DNA of 8,528 nucleotides from Fimenecus sp045545735. Its GTDB lineage: Bacteria > Bacillota > Clostridia > Oscillospirales > Acutalibacteraceae. The translations under genes were made by a program, and so were the position numbers. Under the pieces are notes generated by a model. It ran no database searches and was not told the DNA's origin. It saw only the letters and a list, made by a program, of their open reading frames with translations. The stretch covers positions 1 to 8,528 of the forward strand of contig JAZQBM010000011.1 of NCBI GenBank assembly GCA_045545735.1, in the 5' to 3' direction. Shown here piece by piece: positions 6,355 through 8,528 of this stretch; the stretch's first letter is position 1, and each line of letters starts with the position of its first letter.

Positions 6355-7071
6355 ATGAGTAAATATACAACAGAAGTACGTTTCATTTGTGAGATGAACG
6401 CAGATGGAAATCAAGTAAAAGACCCCTCACCTGATTGGTACATAGAACATTCAAGGGAAAAGATATTTGATTTTGAATATCCTATCTTTGATGAAGCATA
6501 CAGGTCGGTAATTGAAACTAAAATCCTTAAACGATATTACACAAGAGAGATTTGTGCTGAAACTGTCGGTAGATGGAAGTTGTTTCTTAACCAAAGGATG
6601 AACGAGATTATGCCCTACTACAATAAGTTGTATGAGAGTGAACTATTACAGTTTAATCCGTTCCACGATGTTGACCTGACCATTGACCACAGGAGAGAAA
6701 ACGATGGTACTGAAAGTGGACAGGGTACAAGGAATACTGACACTCAAGGGAACAATAAAGTTATAGGAACAAATTGGGAATATTATTCTGATACTCCACA
6801 GGGAACTGTTGGTAACCTTGATAACCTGAGTTATTTAACTAATGCCACTAAAACTACAAAGAATGAAACTACTGATTATGAACAGGATGTTGATGAAGCA
6901 ACCACCACAAGTAAAACTGTAAATAGTACAGAAGATTATCTTGAACACGTTGTAGGCAAGAGAGGTGGACACAGTTACTCTGAATTGCTGAAGAAGTACA
7001 GGGATACGTTCCTAAACATTGATATGATGGTTCTCGATGATTTACAAGATTTATTCTTTAATTTATGGTAA
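6355..7071 (+). CDS. Lower collar protein (phi29 gp11-like)
   Basis: This 238-residue protein is expected to join the portal ring to the tail tube and hold the appendages (phi29 gp11 has 293 residues). The helical N-terminal region carries the usual 'YYTREICAETVGRWK' (about 61-75), 'MNEIMPYYNKLYESELLQFNPF' (82-103). The middle, about 104-200, is a polar Thr/Asn/Asp/Gly-rich stretch (ESGQGTRNTDTQGNN) with the small conserved element 'YYSDTPQG' (143-150) followed by 'LSYLTNAT'. The C-terminus returns to a helix-rich conserved block, 'GKRGGHSYSELLKKYRDTF' and 'MMVLDDLQDLFFNLW'. The position directly after the portal and before the appendage gene is that of gp11. The next gene's ribosome site begins at the last base of its stop codon. 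Confidence 0.9.
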   Translation: MSKYTTEVRFICEMNADGNQVKDPSPDWYIEHSREKIFDFEYPIFDEAYRSVIETKILKRYYTREICAETVGRWKLFLNQRMNEIMPYYNKLYESELLQFNPFHDVDLTIDHRRENDGTESGQGTRNTDTQGNNKVIGTNWEYYSDTPQGTVGNLDNLSYLTNATKTTKNETTDYEQDVDEATTTSKTVNSTEDYLEHVVGKRGGHSYSELLKKYRDTFLNIDMMVLDDLQDLFFNLW

Positions 7072-7076
7072 AGGAG
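7071..7076 (+). promoter_or_regulatory. Ribosome binding site of the fibre gene
   Basis: AAGGAG starts on the last base of the lower collar stop codon and lies eight bases before the ATG at 7085. It supports this start, and the reading frame stays open from there to the end of the window. Confidence 0.75.
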
Positions 7077-7084
7077 AAGATAAT

Positions 7085-8528
7085 ATGATAGCAAATTATA
7101 ATGTAGAATTACTGCCTTATGCTTCAACAGGAAGTTTCAGGTTTTGGTGTCAAAAGGTTCTGCCTTTGGTTTATGATAACAGTTTGAGTTATTATGAGTT
7201 GCTTTGTAAGGTTGTTAATTATCTTAATGAGGTAATCAAGAATAGTGACAATATGAACGCAAACATTGAAGCACTGAATCAGGCTTTCAATGACTTACAG
7301 GATTATGTGAATCACTACTTTGATGAGTTCAATATGCAACAGTATGTTAATGCGGCTTTGGACGAAATGGTGGACAATGGAACTATGGGTGATTTGATTG
7401 AACCTTATCTCACTCATGCCATGGACGAAGTACATCAGGCTATTCTGGACCAAAACCAAAGCCTTAACGATTCTATTACTGCACAGAATGAAACTATAAG
7501 TGACGCACTTGATGAAGTTGAAACTGTTGTAAATGGTTTTGATGACAGGGTTGATTTGCTTGAAACAAGAATGAGAGCACTTATGCAGAATTATAGTAAT
7601 AACAATACTACTATTATCAATGGAGTATCAGGTGCTGAACAGTATAATAGAGGAATAGATTTAGGTGATACTGAATTCGAATTCCTTGAAATATATTATT
7701 CCTATGGAAATGTAGTTGCTACAAAAGAAGTCGCTGGAAATGGTCCTGAAAGTCTTGGTGAATATACTGCAAATGGTAGCACTTGTGGTGTGTACAAAAG
7801 AAATATAAGAGATTTAGGACCTACTGCAACACCTATTGTAATAACTTTGTTCCCACCTCAGACCTCAAATCTGCCGAATACTGAATTGGGTAATAAGCAA
7901 ATATATAAGATAAATGCTTATTATATGTATATCGTTTCTTTGAACAAGATTATAAAGGTACAGGAAGATGTTTGGTACTGGGATGGTGTTTCACTCAGTT
8001 CAATCACAATGAACTCAAGTACAAGTTCAAATAGGATTATCATTGACTACGTTGCTTGTATAAGGAATATACCAAATGTACCTGGAGAACTTGCAGACCT
8101 TAGAGTTGGATATAATGGACAAACTTATGTAAATGCTGGTGACGCAGTAAGAACACAGTTTAGCGATTTTAATGTAAGAGTAAATACACTTGAACATCTT
8201 GAAAGTGATGCGGCTAAGGTGTTCTATGGTTTATGTGCTTCCAGTGCACAGGATGACGAAAAAGTTATAACTCTTGATAGAAATTATCCACAAACTGGTG
8301 CGTCAATTGGCGACATAATGATTGTAACATTTGCGTGGGATTCAGGCGACCATCAGGGTCTTACATTATCAGTGAATGGAATGGATGACTATCAGGCTGT
8401 ACAGGGTACACACTATCCTGCAGGAGAAACTGTAGCATTTGTACTTAATTCGCATTTCGAGTGGCAACCTATTGGGTTTGAAACATTGAACAGAATGTGG
8501 GACCTCAATTCAGCACAAACTCTGAAAT
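7085..8528 (+). CDS. Tail appendage / receptor-binding fibre protein, 3' end cut by window
   Basis: The visible 481 residues are open to the right edge without a stop, so the gene is partial. Residues 17-50 (FRFWCQKVLPLVYDNSLSYY and on) are a conserved N-terminal module of tail proteins in many phages of low-GC Gram-positive hosts, probably the virion-attachment end. Helical coiled-coil sequence follows to about 175, including 'LDEMVDNGTMGDLI'. Residues about 180-335 look beta-rich and may form a first head domain. At 335-359 comes 'ELADLRVGYNGQTY' then 'AGDAVRTQF', a linker repeatedly seen before variable fibre tips, followed by a short heptad (FNVRVNTLEHLES). From about 380 another beta-rich domain begins and is unfinished. 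It stands where phi29 has its appendage gene gp12, though homology to gp12 is not evident. The role in host binding is inference. Confidence 0.85.
   Translation, partial: MIANYNVELLPYASTGSFRFWCQKVLPLVYDNSLSYYELLCKVVNYLNEVIKNSDNMNANIEALNQAFNDLQDYVNHYFDEFNMQQYVNAALDEMVDNGTMGDLIEPYLTHAMDEVHQAILDQNQSLNDSITAQNETISDALDEVETVVNGFDDRVDLLETRMRALMQNYSNNNTTIINGVSGAEQYNRGIDLGDTEFEFLEIYYSYGNVVATKEVAGNGPESLGEYTANGSTCGVYKRNIRDLGPTATPIVITLFPPQTSNLPNTELGNKQIYKINAYYMYIVSLNKIIKVQEDVWYWDGVSLSSITMNSSTSSNRIIIDYVACIRNIPNVPGELADLRVGYNGQTYVNAGDAVRTQFSDFNVRVNTLEHLESDAAKVFYGLCASSAQDDEKVITLDRNYPQTGASIGDIMIVTFAWDSGDHQGLTLSVNGMDDYQAVQGTHYPAGETVAFVLNSHFEWQPIGFETLNRMWDLNSAQTLK

Noticed and set aside
1..8528. Alternative genetic code (stop reassignment), considered because gut phages often use it
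   Set aside because: TAG ends the first gene, TGA ends the CHAP and tail genes and TAA ends the others, each followed by a proper ribosome site and start. No long gene contains an in-frame stop.
1..8528. Diversity-generating retroelement, CRISPR array, tRNA, insertion sequence or defence/anti-defence gene
   Set aside because: I saw no reverse transcriptase, no paired template and variable repeats, no regular direct repeats, no clover-leaf sequence and no unassigned coding gap. The block is fully used by structural and lysis genes.

Overview
The window is a compact, single-strand (all +) late-gene block of a small tailed phage of the phi29 type (short-tailed, formerly Picovirinae; today Salasmaviridae, Guelinviridae and relatives). 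The decisive evidence is the portal/connector gene, whose protein carries the phi29 gp10 landmarks (VIYNN, NAQKTP, GNAPVIF, APYV-DKL, KKERM-TDE). A scaffold-sized protein, a phi29-type major capsid protein, a gp9-type tail tube/knob protein and a gp11-type lower collar protein lie in the expected relative order around it. The AT-rich sequence, strong AAGGAGGTGAT-like ribosome sites and a phi LC3-family holin point to a Gram-positive, low-GC host. A gut Clostridia (Lachnospiraceae-like) host is a reasonable guess but is not proven. All three stop codons are used as stops, so I see no sign of a recoded genetic code.

Layout. Positions 16-1346 form a lysis module: a small membrane-anchored coiled-coil protein, a phi LC3-type holin, and a GH25 lysozyme with a peptidoglycan-binding domain. 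Positions 1392-1988 encode a CHAP-domain peptidoglycan hydrolase with an Asp/Pro-rich linker. It could be a second lysin or the wall-digesting tail-tip enzyme. Positions 1993-3741 encode the probable scaffold and the major capsid protein, followed by a strong GAAA-loop hairpin. Positions 3798-7071 encode the tail tube/knob, portal and lower collar proteins. From 7085 to the right edge an open gene encodes the appendage/receptor-binding fibre, which is cut by the window end.

The genes are packed tightly, with gaps of 3-56 bp and one 7-bp overlap, and several ribosome sites are embedded in the preceding gene's end. There is no intergenic stretch near 300 bp, no tRNA, no CRISPR, no transposon and no integration gene. 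The packaging ATPase, packaging RNA, DNA polymerase and terminal protein expected in such phages are not here and presumably lie outside the window.

Compared with phi29, where lysis genes follow the structural genes, the lysis cassette here precedes the capsid genes. I found no convincing wholly new system. The most useful second-look items are the post-capsid hairpin, the role of the CHAP enzyme, the Arg-rich portal N-terminus that predicts a packaging RNA elsewhere, the hydrophobic segment of the tail protein, and the modular fibre.
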